Of a DNA stretch of 37,014 bases, positions 23,245 through 31,941 are shown piece by piece (the stretch's first letter is position 1; the number at the start of each line of letters is the position of its first letter). Source of the stretch: Clostridia bacterium (GTDB lineage Bacteria; Bacillota_A; Clostridia; Monoglobales; Monoglobaceae); assembly GCA_017436135.1 (NCBI GenBank), contig JAFSDQ010000025.1:1-37014 (forward strand), given 5' to 3'. The translations under genes were made by a program, and so were the position numbers. The notes under the pieces are model-generated. The model had not been told where the DNA came from. It was given only the letters and a program-made list of their open reading frames with translations, and made no database searches.

Positions 23245-23532
23245 CAAAAAACCCGCCTCAAAAGAAACCTTTGAGACGAGTTTGATAACCCGCGGTACCA
23301 CTCAAATTACGAAAACTTGTAAATTTCCGTCACTTACCGAGCTCCAACAAGCTCTTTGCCTTTACGCAGCATTACGGAAGGAGTCTACTTGGCATCTGCC
23401 TTTCGGTCCTCCGACTCAGAGGTGATAAGTCATTGGAAAGCTCCGCCATTGCCTCGCACCACCCGGCAACTCTCTTAAGGCTTCACAATCCGACCGTCCT
23501 CGTCGCAGTCTTTATTGTGATATTCAAATTTG
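23245..23532 (-). promoter_or_regulatory. T-box leader, Ile specifier
   Basis: On the minus strand stem I is closed by CGGTC/GACCG and has AGAGAG and GGTGGTGCGAGGC. The specifier loop reads CTT-ATC-ACC (ATC at 23424-23426, followed by the usual A). The T-box GAGTGGTACCGCGG (23290-23303) follows, and a terminator (CTCGTCTCAAA / TTTGAGGCGGG, 23252-23280, six or more T) ends it. The TGGT bulge fits the A discriminator of tRNA-Ile. The tyrosine codon TAT is one frame off but would be followed by C, so Ile is preferred. Confidence 0.85.
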
Positions 23533-23538
23533 TATTAC

Positions 23539-23567
23539 ATTATACTCCCATATTTTTATTTTGTCAA
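23539..23567 (-). promoter_or_regulatory. Consensus promoter of the Ile T-box operon
   Basis: On the minus strand a perfect TTGACA (23562-23567), a 17-bp spacer and a perfect TATAAT (23539-23544) are present. I see no terminator between the end of aroQ (23612) and this promoter. Confidence 0.9.
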
Positions 23568-23611
23568 GTATTTTTTTATTTTTTTTTGCAATATATTTTT
23601 CTCCAATATAA

Positions 23612-24040
23612 TCAGGCATTTAATAAAAATTCAACCGCCTCAAAATAACCCTTCAGCCCATGTCCTGCTATGGTTTTTACACATGCACTGCGGATGTAGC
23701 TTATCTGTCTGAAATCCTCTCTTTGGGAAACATCTGAAATATGAACCTCAACAGTTGGGATTTTTACTGCGTTTACAGCATCTAAAAGAGCAATGCTTGT
23801 ATGGGTATATGCTCCCGGGTTTATAACTATTCCGTCTGCCTTTTCAAAATAAGCCTCCTGTATTTTATCCACCAGGTCCCCCTCGTGGTTTGATTGATAA
23901 AAAATCGGGGTGTACCCCTTTTCCTTTGCGTGTTCCTTAAGAGAGTCTATAAGGCTGTGGTAGCTTTCTGTTCCGTATTTATCAGGCTCCCTTATGCCAA
24001 GCATATTAAGATTAGGTCCGTTTATTATATAAATTTTCAT
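23612..24040 (-). CDS. aroQ: 3-dehydroquinate dehydratase, type II
   Basis: It removes water from 3-dehydroquinate to give 3-dehydroshikimate. The 142-residue chain has the type II motifs INGPNLNMLGIREPDKYG, QSNHEGDLVDKI, INPGAYTHTS and VEVHISD with the catalytic histidine. GGGAGAG precedes the ATG. It overlaps the aroE-aroK gene by 4 nt (ATGA) and is the last gene of the aromatic operon. Confidence 0.95.
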   Translation of the reverse strand: MKIYIINGPNLNMLGIREPDKYGTESYHSLIDSLKEHAKEKGYTPIFYQSNHEGDLVDKIQEAYFEKADGIVINPGAYTHTSIALLDAVNAVKIPTVEVHISDVSQREDFRQISYIRSACVKTIAGHGLKGYFEAVEFLLNA

Positions 24041-25275
24041 TTTTCAAACTCTCCCATTACTGCATCTGAAACCGTAGCCACGTCCCCTGATGCATCAATT
24101 TTTTTATTTGCCGATTCTACATAGATGTCGTATCTTTCATTATACTTTTTTTCCAGAGCTTCGGCTGTAGCGGTAAGAGGTCTGTCCTCGGTTGGCAAAA
24201 GCAGTTCAAGGGGTCTGTCCAGAAAATATATTCTTCCGTTTTGGGACAAACAGCGGGTGTTTTCTTTATTCAACACCACTCCTCCGCCTGTAGCAATTAC
24301 AACACCTGTTTCCTTTGACACCTCTGCTACAGCCTCCCTTTCCAAGCATCTGAAAGCTTCCTCCCCCTTTGTCTTAATAATTTCGGGTATTTTCGCTCCC
24401 GCATTCTGCTCTATAACCTCATCGGTATCATAAAAGCTTCTTCCAAGCCTTTTTGCAACCTCTTTTCCAATTGTGCTTTTTCCTGATGAGGGCATACCAA
24501 TCAGCACAATATTTTCCTTTTGCTTTTTTATTTTACGAAAAACTGCATCTAACTTTCCCTCTTCATATTTTTTATCCAGGAAAATTTCCGACGCCAAAAC
24601 CCCTTGAGCCACAAGCATATAAAGCCCTCCCTCGGCTTTTATTCCCCGTTTCTTTGCATCACTTATAAGACAGGTGTCAAGAGGGTTGTATACTGCATCA
24701 ATCACTCCTGAAAGCTCCCGAAACTCTGTTATATCCACGGGGCTTTTAAAATTATTGGGGAACATTCCAAGAGGTGTGGTGTTTATTATAATCTCCACGT
24801 CCTTGTGCTTTTCGTATAATTCTTCGTAGGTTATAATATCATTCTTTTTTGTCCTTGAAACAATCAGAATTTCTTTTGCCGAAAGGGCTTCTGCAACAGC
24901 TTTGGCAGTTTTTGAGGTTCCCCCCGTGCCTAAAATTGCAACCTTTTTGCCTTTCAAATCAATCCCTGCATGGGCTATCAGCATACTCATCCCATAAAAA
25001 TCCGTATTATAGCCGTAGAGTCTGCCGTCTTTGTTTACAATGGTGTTTACTGCCCCAATCGCCTTTGCCGCATGGTCAATATAATATAGATAGGGAATAA
25101 CAGCCTCCTTATAAGGAATAGTTACATTTATCGCCCTGAAATCCCGGTTGGTCATAAATTCCTCAAGCTTATCCTTTGGAATTTCCTTAAGCTCGTATTC
25201 ATAATCCGATATACTGTTATGTATCTCCTTTGAAAAGCTGTGTGCCAAAACCTCTCCTATACATCCGTATTTCAT
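24037..25275 (-). CDS. Fused shikimate dehydrogenase-shikimate kinase
   Basis: Two successive shikimate-pathway enzymes are joined in one 412-residue chain. Residues 1-250 are AroE: AHSFSKEIHN for shikimate, K56 in NVTIPYKEAV, D92 in GYNTDFYG, the NADP loop GTGGTSKT (116-123) and GLYMLVAQG near 217-225. Residues 254-412 are AroK: P-loop GMPSSGKST (260-268), YDTDEVIE, GEEAFRCLE, GGGVV and lid EDRPLTATA. No linker longer than about 10 residues separates them. Both sites look intact, so the product can pass from dehydrogenase to kinase. AAGGGGGA precedes the ATG. Either half alone would be ordinary; the fusion is uncommon. Confidence 0.93.
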   Translation of the reverse strand: MKYGCIGEVLAHSFSKEIHNSISDYEYELKEIPKDKLEEFMTNRDFRAINVTIPYKEAVIPYLYYIDHAAKAIGAVNTIVNKDGRLYGYNTDFYGMSMLIAHAGIDLKGKKVAILGTGGTSKTAKAVAEALSAKEILIVSRTKKNDIITYEELYEKHKDVEIIINTTPLGMFPNNFKSPVDITEFRELSGVIDAVYNPLDTCLISDAKKRGIKAEGGLYMLVAQGVLASEIFLDKKYEEGKLDAVFRKIKKQKENIVLIGMPSSGKSTIGKEVAKRLGRSFYDTDEVIEQNAGAKIPEIIKTKGEEAFRCLEREAVAEVSKETGVVIATGGGVVLNKENTRCLSQNGRIYFLDRPLELLLPTEDRPLTATAEALEKKYNERYDIYVESANKKIDASGDVATVSDAVMGEFEK

Positions 25276-25287
25276 AACAATCCCCCT

Positions 25288-26430
25288 TTATGATTGAAGA
25301 TAACTTCCCAGAAATATTAAATTATTGTTTCCCGATGCAAGCTCATCTAAAATATTGAGGGTTTCTTCTGCATAAATTGATGCCTCTAAATCAAAATAAA
25401 AAGAGAATTCAAAATCTCTCCCCGCAATTGGTCTTGATTCAAGCTTTGTAAGGTTGAGTCCTGCCAATGCAAAGCTGGAAATAGTCCTGTTCAGCGCCCC
25501 GGGTGTGTGGGGAAGATTCATTATAATACTTGTTCTGTCAGCCCCGGGATAAATCAAAAGCTCCTTTGTGATGCAGATAAATCTTGTAAAGTTACTGTCC
25601 GAATTTGCAATTTTGTCATTGAGAACAGAAAGTCCGTAAATCTCCGCACAATCAGGAGAAGAAATAGCTGCCGCATCTCTTCTTCCCGAATCCGCAACAA
25701 GCTTTGCCGCAACGGCAGTATTTTCACATACCGTCACCTTTATATCAGGATATTCCTTTAAAAATTCAGAGCATTGACCTATTGCCTGCTCGTGAGAAAA
25801 AATCTCTGTGATGTTTGAAAGCTCCGCTCCCTGATTTGCCATAAGGGCGTGGTTGATTTTCAGCTTAATGCTTTTTATAATATGAAAGTTGTAGTTTTTC
25901 ATAAGGTCATAAACTGCAATTACTGTGCCGTGAATTGAGTTTTCAATGGGCAAAATTCCATAACTGCAAGCACCGCTTTCAACCGCCTTAAACACATCCT
26001 CAAAGGTTTTTACATACTTAATATCAGGGCTTTTAAAGAGTCTGTCGCAAGCAAGCTGTGAATACGCCCCCTCTATACCCTGACAGGCAACAGTTCCTGT
26101 TTGAGGGAAAATCCGGGGAGTCTTATCAAGAGCCGCTTTTATTTTCTTTGAGAGCTCTCCCTCGGCATTAGCGTTCCTTTTATTCTGGTAGCTTTTGCTC
26201 AAATCCATCAGGGTCTGAAACAACATTCTTGAATAATCCGCCATTTCATCCCCTGATTTTTCAGCCACTTTTTTCAAAATTTCTCTTTCCCTGCCCTTTT
26301 GCAATGTAGAAAGATTATTTTCTCTTTTGTAATCTGCCACCCTTGATGCCTTTTCCATTCTCTTTAAAAACAGCTCCAAAATCTCATCATCTATGGTATC
26401 TATATCTTTTCTTAATTCTTCTAATTCCAT
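25288..26430 (-). CDS. pheA: Chorismate mutase-prephenate dehydratase (P-protein)
   Basis: It converts chorismate to prephenate and then to phenylpyruvate, the precursor of phenylalanine. In this 380-residue chain the N-terminal ~85 residues are an AroQ-type chorismate mutase (LRKDIDTIDDEILELFLKRM). Residues ~110-290 are prephenate dehydratase (GIEGAYSQLA, ENSIHGTV, and the NFTRF catalytic motif). The C-terminus is an ACT domain with LTKLESRP, the usual phenylalanine feedback site. AGAGGAGAGAG precedes the ATG. It lies 12 nt from both neighbours within the operon. Confidence 0.95.
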   Translation of the reverse strand: MELEELRKDIDTIDDEILELFLKRMEKASRVADYKRENNLSTLQKGREREILKKVAEKSGDEMADYSRMLFQTLMDLSKSYQNKRNANAEGELSKKIKAALDKTPRIFPQTGTVACQGIEGAYSQLACDRLFKSPDIKYVKTFEDVFKAVESGACSYGILPIENSIHGTVIAVYDLMKNYNFHIIKSIKLKINHALMANQGAELSNITEIFSHEQAIGQCSEFLKEYPDIKVTVCENTAVAAKLVADSGRRDAAAISSPDCAEIYGLSVLNDKIANSDSNFTRFICITKELLIYPGADRTSIIMNLPHTPGALNRTISSFALAGLNLTKLESRPIAGRDFEFSFYFDLEASIYAEETLNILDELASGNNNLIFLGSYLQS

Positions 26431-26442
26431 ATTCTCTCTCCT

Positions 26443-27510
26443 CTATAACAAAAAGTCAGCTATAGCAATTGCCGATATTGCCTCAATGCAGGGCACAGCA
26501 CGAACTGCAATACAGGGGTCATGTCTGCCTTTTGTAGAAAGGATCACATTTTCACCCTTTGAAAAGCTTATGCTTTGTTGCTCTATAGAAATTGACGGTG
26601 TGGGTTTAAATGCCGTCCTGAAAATAATGGGCATTCCCGTTGTTATACCCCCAAGTATTCCCCCGTGATTATTGGTTTTGGTTTTAACTGAATCAATATC
26701 CATATAAAACTCATCATTATTTTCAGAGCCTTTCATTTTAGTCGCCTCAAAGCCTGTACCAAACTCTATGCCCCGAACTCCCCCTATACCAAAAACTGCT
26801 TGAGCGAGAGAATTTTCAATTCCATCAAACAAGGGATTTCCAAAGCCAGGTTCTACACCATATATTCCGCATTCCACACATCCGCCAATGGAATCCCCCT
26901 CTTGTCTGACACCTATAATCAAATCCTGCATTTTCTCTCCTGCAGTATCCGAAAAAGCAGGGAAAGCTCCCGTTTTAATTTTATTCATCTGCTCTTTGTC
27001 AAGGGAAAGAGTGTTTATTTTCTCGTCATAAACATCGCCGACAGATGATAGATGTGCAACTATTTCCACACCTCTCCGCTTCAGAATTTGCATTAAAATT
27101 CCGCCAACAGCGCAAAGGGGAGCTGTCAATCTTCCCGAGAAATGTCCTCCGCCTCTCAAATCGCAAAAGCCTTTATATTTGGTATAGGCAGTAAAATCAG
27201 CGTGTCCCGGTCTTGGTATATCAACTTTATAATCCTCCGAGCGGGTATTCTCGTTTTTAATAATAAGACAAAGAGGAGCACCTGTTGTTACTCCATCCTT
27301 AACCCCCGATAAAATTTCAGGAATGTCAGCTTCCTTTCTTGGGGTGGAGTATTTGTTGTTTCCTCCCTGACGGCGTTTTAAAAAGCTTTGAAGCTCCCTA
27401 AAATCTATCTTCTCTCCACTTGGCAGATTATCTACCACTGCGCCGATTGCGTTTCCGTGGGATTCCCCGAAAATACTCACCTTTATTTTTTTACCTGTTT
27501 CAGATGACAT
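26443..27510 (-). CDS. aroC: Chorismate synthase
   Basis: It forms chorismate from EPSP using reduced FMN. Family motifs are visible: IFGESHGNAIGAVVDNLPSGE at the N-terminus, RRQGGNNKYSTPRKE, RPGHADFTAYTKY, GGGHFSGR and HDPCIAVRAVPCIEA near the end. The ATG at 27510 has GGAGGTG about 6-8 nt upstream; a TTG five codons earlier overlaps that site. Length is 355 residues. The first 11 nt overlap the end of aroA. Confidence 0.96.
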   Translation of the reverse strand: MSSETGKKIKVSIFGESHGNAIGAVVDNLPSGEKIDFRELQSFLKRRQGGNNKYSTPRKEADIPEILSGVKDGVTTGAPLCLIIKNENTRSEDYKVDIPRPGHADFTAYTKYKGFCDLRGGGHFSGRLTAPLCAVGGILMQILKRRGVEIVAHLSSVGDVYDEKINTLSLDKEQMNKIKTGAFPAFSDTAGEKMQDLIIGVRQEGDSIGGCVECGIYGVEPGFGNPLFDGIENSLAQAVFGIGGVRGIEFGTGFEATKMKGSENNDEFYMDIDSVKTKTNNHGGILGGITTGMPIIFRTAFKPTPSISIEQQSISFSKGENVILSTKGRHDPCIAVRAVPCIEAISAIAIADFLL

Positions 27511-28756
27511 CAAAAGCACCTCCAATTTTACTGAAATCCTCCATAAATGACGGATAGGATTTATCTATTGCCCTTGCATCCTTTAAAATAATATCTCTTT
27601 CACAAATTGCACTTGCCACATACGCCGACATTGCAATTCGGTGGTCGTTACAGCTATCTGCCGTTCCTCCCGTTAATTTTCCGGTTCCGTTTATAATCAG
27701 ACTGTCCAACCTTTCTTCTGCACTTCCTCCAAGTCCCAGAATAAGCTCCCTTGTTGTTTTAATTCTGTCGCTTTCCTTTATTCTTAACCGCCCGGCGTTG
27801 TAAAGTGTTGATTTGCCTTTTGCTCCGCATGCTAAAATTGATAACACGGGGAACAAATCAGGGCATTGTGATACATCAAAATCAAAGGGCTTTATCTGGC
27901 TTTTTTCTACTATTATCTCGTTGTCTGAAGCTGAATATTTTACTCCCGCAAGGGATAAAACATCCAAAATCATTTTATCGCTTTGGCTGGAATTCAAATT
28001 GAGATTCTTTATTACAGTTCTTCCGCCCAATGCACCCAGGACCATAAAGAATGCTGAATTTGACCAGTCACCCTCAACTGTATATTCCTTTGGAGATATA
28101 TAGTTGTCCCTTCCCCTTACAATAAATTCATTTTCATTTTTCTCTATATTTACCCCGAAGGCTCTCAAGGTATCAATAGTCATATTCACATAAGCAGAAG
28201 ATTGCAGCTTTGATGTCAGCCGTACAACACTTCTTTCCTTTAAGAGAGGGAGCGCAAATAAAAGCCCCGATATAAATTGAGAGCTTACATTTCCCTCAAT
28301 GTTGAATACTCCCGCTGTAGTTTTGCCCCATACCTCTATAGGGAGGTTGGCTGACGAAAAACTGTTTCCATGCTCCTTTAACACATCAACAATCAAACCC
28401 ATTGGCCGCTCCGGCAATCTTCCCGAGCCGACAAAGGTTGCCCCCATACCCAAAGCTGATAAAACAGGAAGCAAAAATCTTAAGGTTGAACCGCTTTCGC
28501 CGCAGTCTAAAACAGGATTTTCCTTTAGCACATTTACAGGGGTTATTTCATACACATTACCCTTTTTATTAAAGTCTGCACCCATGCTTTTGATACAACC
28601 CAGGGTTGCCTCAATATCCTTTGAAATATGAGATATATGTATATTGGTTTTTTCATCAGCCAGGGCAGAGCAAATTATTGCCCTGTGGGCATCTGATTTT
28701 GAGGGAATTGCCCGTATTTCGCCAATTGGCTTTGTTGGCTTGATTTTTACCTGCAT
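27500..28756 (-). CDS. aroA: 3-phosphoshikimate 1-carboxyvinyltransferase (EPSP synthase)
   Basis: It transfers enolpyruvate from PEP to shikimate-3-phosphate. The 418-residue chain carries SKSDAHRAIICSALA, DCGESGSTLRFLLPVL, GRLPERPM, RIKESDRI and NDHRIAMS. The PEP-site loop reads GESGST rather than the NAGTA form of enterobacterial enzymes, which is common in Clostridia. It overlaps aroB by 10 nt and aroC by 11 nt, so translation of the three is coupled. Confidence 0.96.
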   Translation of the reverse strand: MQVKIKPTKPIGEIRAIPSKSDAHRAIICSALADEKTNIHISHISKDIEATLGCIKSMGADFNKKGNVYEITPVNVLKENPVLDCGESGSTLRFLLPVLSALGMGATFVGSGRLPERPMGLIVDVLKEHGNSFSSANLPIEVWGKTTAGVFNIEGNVSSQFISGLLFALPLLKERSVVRLTSKLQSSAYVNMTIDTLRAFGVNIEKNENEFIVRGRDNYISPKEYTVEGDWSNSAFFMVLGALGGRTVIKNLNLNSSQSDKMILDVLSLAGVKYSASDNEIIVEKSQIKPFDFDVSQCPDLFPVLSILACGAKGKSTLYNAGRLRIKESDRIKTTRELILGLGGSAEERLDSLIINGTGKLTGGTADSCNDHRIAMSAYVASAICERDIILKDARAIDKSYPSFMEDFSKIGGAFDVI

Positions 28757-29799
28757 TTTAACACATCCTCTAATTCAGAAACGGCAACACTTTTAAGAAC
28801 GCATTTTCCGATTTTTTCGGGGATAACAAGATTTATGGTATCTCCGTTTCTCTTTTTATCCTTTACCATAGCCTGTAAAAGCTCTTCATTTTCTACCTGA
28901 ATACTTGTGGGGATGCCATTATTTTCAAGACACTTTATAATAGGCAAATATGTGTCCTCCTTGGACCATCCAAGGCAATCGCTGATTTTAGAGATAATAG
29001 CCATACCGATTCCTACCCCAATCCCGTGGGAGATTTTGAAATCAGTTGCTTTTTCGATTGCGTGGCCTATAGTATGCCCCAGATTTAAAAGCTGTCTTTG
29101 CCCTGTGTCAAATTCATCAACTGCCACGATTTCCGCCTTTATGGAAACGCATCTTTCTATAACACTTTCCAGGTCTATACTATTATTTTCCGAGAGCATA
29201 TCAAACAGCTCCCTGTCGCAAATCACTCCATACTTAATGGCCTCCGAAACCCCTTCTGTGAAATTTTCCTTTGGCAGAGTTTCAAAGGTTTTGGTGTCGC
29301 ACACAACAAGTCTTGGCTGATAAAAGGCTCCTGCAAGATTTTTGCCCGATTTCAGGTTTACCCCTGTTTTTCCGCCCACAGAAGAGTCGATTGCTGCTAA
29401 ATAGGTGGTAGGAAGCTGAATAAAATCTATCCCCCGCAAATACGATGCCGCCGCAAAGCCCGACACATCTCCCACAATTCCTCCACCAAGGGCTACAACA
29501 AGGTCAGAGCGTGTCACGTTGTTCTCTGCCATAAACTCCAATATGCTGCATATCGTTTCCATCGTTTTATGCTTTTCTCCATGGGGAAACACAAACTTAA
29601 GGGCATTTAAACCTGCATCTTGGAGCAGCTCTAAAACTCTTTGAGAATACAGCTTGTCCACATTATCATCTGTTATGACAACCACTGTTTTTGCCTTTGA
29701 CAGCTCTTTTATTTTATCGGGAACAATATCCAAAATATCGTTTCCTATAATAATTTCATAAGGTTTTTTTACTCCCTTAACCGTAACTTTTCTATTCAT
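28747..29799 (-). CDS. aroB: 3-dehydroquinate synthase
   Basis: It cyclises DAHP to 3-dehydroquinate with NAD and a divalent metal. Motifs are FPHGEKHKTMET, GGGIVGDVSGFAAASYLRG, LPTTYLAAIDSSVGGKTGVN and NLGHTIGHAIE with metal-binding histidines. The ATG at 29799 follows GAGG by about 9 nt; a TTG two codons earlier is possible. Length is 350 residues from the ATG. It overlaps the end of tyrA by 8 nt. Confidence 0.96.
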   Translation of the reverse strand: MNRKVTVKGVKKPYEIIIGNDILDIVPDKIKELSKAKTVVVITDDNVDKLYSQRVLELLQDAGLNALKFVFPHGEKHKTMETICSILEFMAENNVTRSDLVVALGGGIVGDVSGFAAASYLRGIDFIQLPTTYLAAIDSSVGGKTGVNLKSGKNLAGAFYQPRLVVCDTKTFETLPKENFTEGVSEAIKYGVICDRELFDMLSENNSIDLESVIERCVSIKAEIVAVDEFDTGQRQLLNLGHTIGHAIEKATDFKISHGIGVGIGMAIISKISDCLGWSKEDTYLPIIKCLENNGIPTSIQVENEELLQAMVKDKKRNGDTINLVIPEKIGKCVLKSVAVSELEDVLKCR

Positions 29800-30628
29800 T
29801 GTCAAGCGCCTCTTTTATTTCTCTTCCCTGTTTAAGCAATTCCTTTAATTTGTCAGCCTCGCCCTTTTCAAGAGCTGTCTTATATTCAGCCAGATTGCAA
29901 ATCAGGGTGCTTATTTCATTTATAAGATTGGTCTTGTTTTCCAGAAAAAGTTCTGTCCACATTGTTTCATTAAGGTATGCAACCCTTGTTAAATCCTTAA
30001 AGCTTCCCGCAGACAAGCCCTTGTGCTCCTTTGCGGTCTGACTTTTTACATAGGCATTGGAAAGCACATGGGCAAGCTGTGAGGTATACGCAATAATTCT
30101 GTCATGATCCTCTGCCGTTTTTACTGTTATTTTTCCAAAGCCGATTGACAGGAAGAATATTTTTATGTTCGCAAGGTCCTCTATTTTTACGCTGTCGTCA
30201 GGAGTCAAAATCATAGAAGCGTCTGCAAATATTTCAGCATTAGAATACTTGAAACCAATTTTCTCGATACCCGCCATAGGATGTCCGCCAACAAATATAA
30301 AGCCATACTTCTTTGCAATTTCAGGAATATTACTGCAAACCTTTTCCTTTACACCGCCGCAATCAATTACGTACGCACCGGGTTTAATAAGATGCCCGTA
30401 TTTCTCAACTGTTGCAACGGTTGCCTCGGGGTATAATGCCAAAAGTATCATATCACATTCCCCGATATTTTCCTCTGTCAGCTCTTCGTTTATAGCTTCG
30501 ATAATCTTTGCCTTTGTCACTATCTTTGGATCAATATCCATTCCCATAACATAATGCTCTGTGTTAAGTCTTATAGCCTTTGCCATAGAGCCGCCAATCA
30601 AACCGAGTCCTATAATTCCTATTTTCAT
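29792..30628 (-). CDS. tyrA: Prephenate dehydrogenase
   Basis: It oxidatively decarboxylates prephenate to 4-hydroxyphenylpyruvate, the tyrosine precursor. The 278-residue chain starts with the Rossmann motif GLGLIGGS and has FVGGHPMAG and HDRIIAYTSQLAHVLSNA with the conserved histidine. No C-terminal ACT domain is present, so control would rest on transcription and on the other enzymes. GGAGAGG precedes the ATG. It is the second gene of the operon. Confidence 0.94.
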   Translation of the reverse strand: MKIGIIGLGLIGGSMAKAIRLNTEHYVMGMDIDPKIVTKAKIIEAINEELTEENIGECDMILLALYPEATVATVEKYGHLIKPGAYVIDCGGVKEKVCSNIPEIAKKYGFIFVGGHPMAGIEKIGFKYSNAEIFADASMILTPDDSVKIEDLANIKIFFLSIGFGKITVKTAEDHDRIIAYTSQLAHVLSNAYVKSQTAKEHKGLSAGSFKDLTRVAYLNETMWTELFLENKTNLINEISTLICNLAEYKTALEKGEADKLKELLKQGREIKEALDNE

Positions 30629-30644
30629 TGTTTTACGCCTCTCC

Positions 30645-31673
30645 TTATACTAATTCTGCCAAATCATAAATCAACTTTTCGCTCTTTTCCCATCCAAGAC
30701 ACGGGTCTGTTATGGATTTACCATAGATACATTCCCCTATCTTTTGAGCGCCGTCTTCAATATAGCTTTCAATCATAAAGCCCTTGACAAGCTTTTTAAT
30801 AGAGCTGTCGTGTCTTGCACTGTGCATAACATCCTTTGCAATACGGGTTTGCTGAAGGGGTTGCTTTCCTGAATTTGCGTGGTTTGTATCAATAATTACA
30901 CCGGGATTTTCAAGCCCCGATTCACTATACAGAGCACATAAAAACTCTAAATCCTCATAGTGGTAATTTGGAAGCGACTGTCCGTGCTTGTTCACATACC
31001 CCCGAAGAATTGCATGAGCCAATGGGTTACCCTGGGAGTGTACCTCCCACCCGCGATAAATAAAGGTGTGCTTATGCTGTGCCGCTTTTATGGCATTCAT
31101 CATAACCGACAAATCTCCGCTTGTAGGATTTTTCATTCCTACAGGAACAGAAATTCCGCTTGATGTCAGCCTGTGCTGTTGATTTTCAACACTTCTTGCG
31201 CCAATGGCAACATAGGCTAAAATATCGTCTAAATATCTGTAGTTTTCCGGATACAGCATCTCGTCTGCACAGGAAAAGCCTGTTTCCTTGATTGCCCTTA
31301 TGTGCAAATCTCTTATCATCATAATACCCTTTAGCATATCGGGCTTTTCGTTTGGGTTGGGTTGATGCAGCATTCCCTTGTAGCCGTCGCCTGTGGTTCT
31401 TGGCTTGTTGGTATAAATGCGGGGAATGATAAAGATTTTATCCGAAACCTTTTCCTGCACCTTGCGAAGTCTTTCGATATAATCTATAACACTGTCCTCG
31501 TTATCTGCAGAGCAGGGACCGATTATCAGAATAAGCTTGTCGCTTTTCCCCTCAAAAATATCCGCTATTTCTTTCGCTCTTGCATCAATAATTTGCTTCA
31601 TGTCCTGGGACAGGGGACACATCTCTTTAATTTCCATTGGAATTGGAAGCTTTCTTTCAAATAATAAATTCAT
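30645..31673 (-). CDS. aroF: 3-deoxy-7-phosphoheptulonate synthase (AroFGH type)
   Basis: It condenses PEP and erythrose-4-phosphate, the first committed step to aromatic amino acids. The 342-residue chain is of the class I-alpha (E. coli AroF/G/H) type: LIIGPCSADN (49-58), PRTTGDGYKGMLHQP, ARSVENQQHRLTSSG, VGMKNPTSGD and DTNHANSGK. Enzymes of this class are usually feedback inhibited by an aromatic amino acid; which one cannot be read here. AAGGAGT lies about 8 nt before the ATG. It is the first gene of the operon, behind the leader-peptide attenuator. Confidence 0.95.
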   Translation of the reverse strand: MNLLFERKLPIPMEIKEMCPLSQDMKQIIDARAKEIADIFEGKSDKLILIIGPCSADNEDSVIDYIERLRKVQEKVSDKIFIIPRIYTNKPRTTGDGYKGMLHQPNPNEKPDMLKGIMMIRDLHIRAIKETGFSCADEMLYPENYRYLDDILAYVAIGARSVENQQHRLTSSGISVPVGMKNPTSGDLSVMMNAIKAAQHKHTFIYRGWEVHSQGNPLAHAILRGYVNKHGQSLPNYHYEDLEFLCALYSESGLENPGVIIDTNHANSGKQPLQQTRIAKDVMHSARHDSSIKKLVKGFMIESYIEDGAQKIGECIYGKSITDPCLGWEKSEKLIYDLAELV

Positions 31674-31725
31674 AATATCTACTCCTTCACTTTTTATGTG
31701 CCTTGTTTAAGCTTTTCAGCAAAAT

Positions 31726-31771
31726 AAAAAATCCGCAAGTCTTTGATTCAGCATCAAACATCTTTGCGGAC
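31726..31771 (-). terminator. Attenuator terminator in the aro leader
   Basis: On the minus strand TCCGCAA (31764-31770) pairs with TTGCGGA (31732-31738), with an inner TTTGAT/ATCAAA stem. A run of six T (31726-31731) follows. The terminator lies before aroF, so it must be relieved for the operon to be read. Its 5' arm is complementary to the leader-peptide coding region. Confidence 0.85.
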
Positions 31772-31862
31772 TTCATTTTCACTTTGTAACTGCCGTCAAG
31801 TCAACGACTAACAAGCCATCGAGCTAACGGGTTTTTGCAAAGAATGAAAAACCGCAAAGATG
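31759..31862 (-). promoter_or_regulatory. Antiterminator pairing of the aro attenuator
   Basis: CATCTTTGCGG (31852-31862), inside the leader-peptide frame, is a perfect 11-nt complement of CCGCAAAGATG (31759-31769), the 5' arm of the terminator. The overlapping AGCCATC (31859-31865) can instead pair with GATGGCT (31814-31820). The two pairings exclude each other, as expected for a translation-controlled attenuator. Confidence 0.65.
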
Positions 31863-31907
31863 GCTAAAATAAAATCGATTGTTATAAATATTGTAATTTG
31901 TCATCAT
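31824..31907 (-). CDS. Tyr/Phe-rich leader peptide of the aro operon
   Basis: A 27-residue frame starts with ATG at 31907 (or the next ATG at 31904) behind AAAGGAAG and ends with TAG at 31824-31826. It contains three tyrosines (residues 5, 8, 13) and five phenylalanines (12, 14, 20, 22, 23), about 30% of the peptide. These are the two end products of the operon that follows. It lies between a strong promoter and a terminator, and its 3' half encodes the antiterminator strand. This is the classical design of ribosome-mediated attenuation, as in enteric pheA and pheST leaders. Confidence 0.75.
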   Translation of the reverse strand: MMTNYNIYNNRFYFSHLCGFSFFAKTR

Positions 31908-31941
31908 ATACGATTCTTCCTTTCCTCAATAATTGTTATAT

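Noticed and set aside
23424..23428. Tyr (TAT) reading of the second T-box specifier
   Set aside because: TAT would be followed by C rather than the usual A, and ATC-ACC fits the common specifier context better.
31721..31935. A third T-box before the aro operon
   Set aside because: No GGTACC-type T-box sequence, no AGAGAG/GGTGGTGC stem I blocks; the region instead holds a leader peptide and an attenuator.
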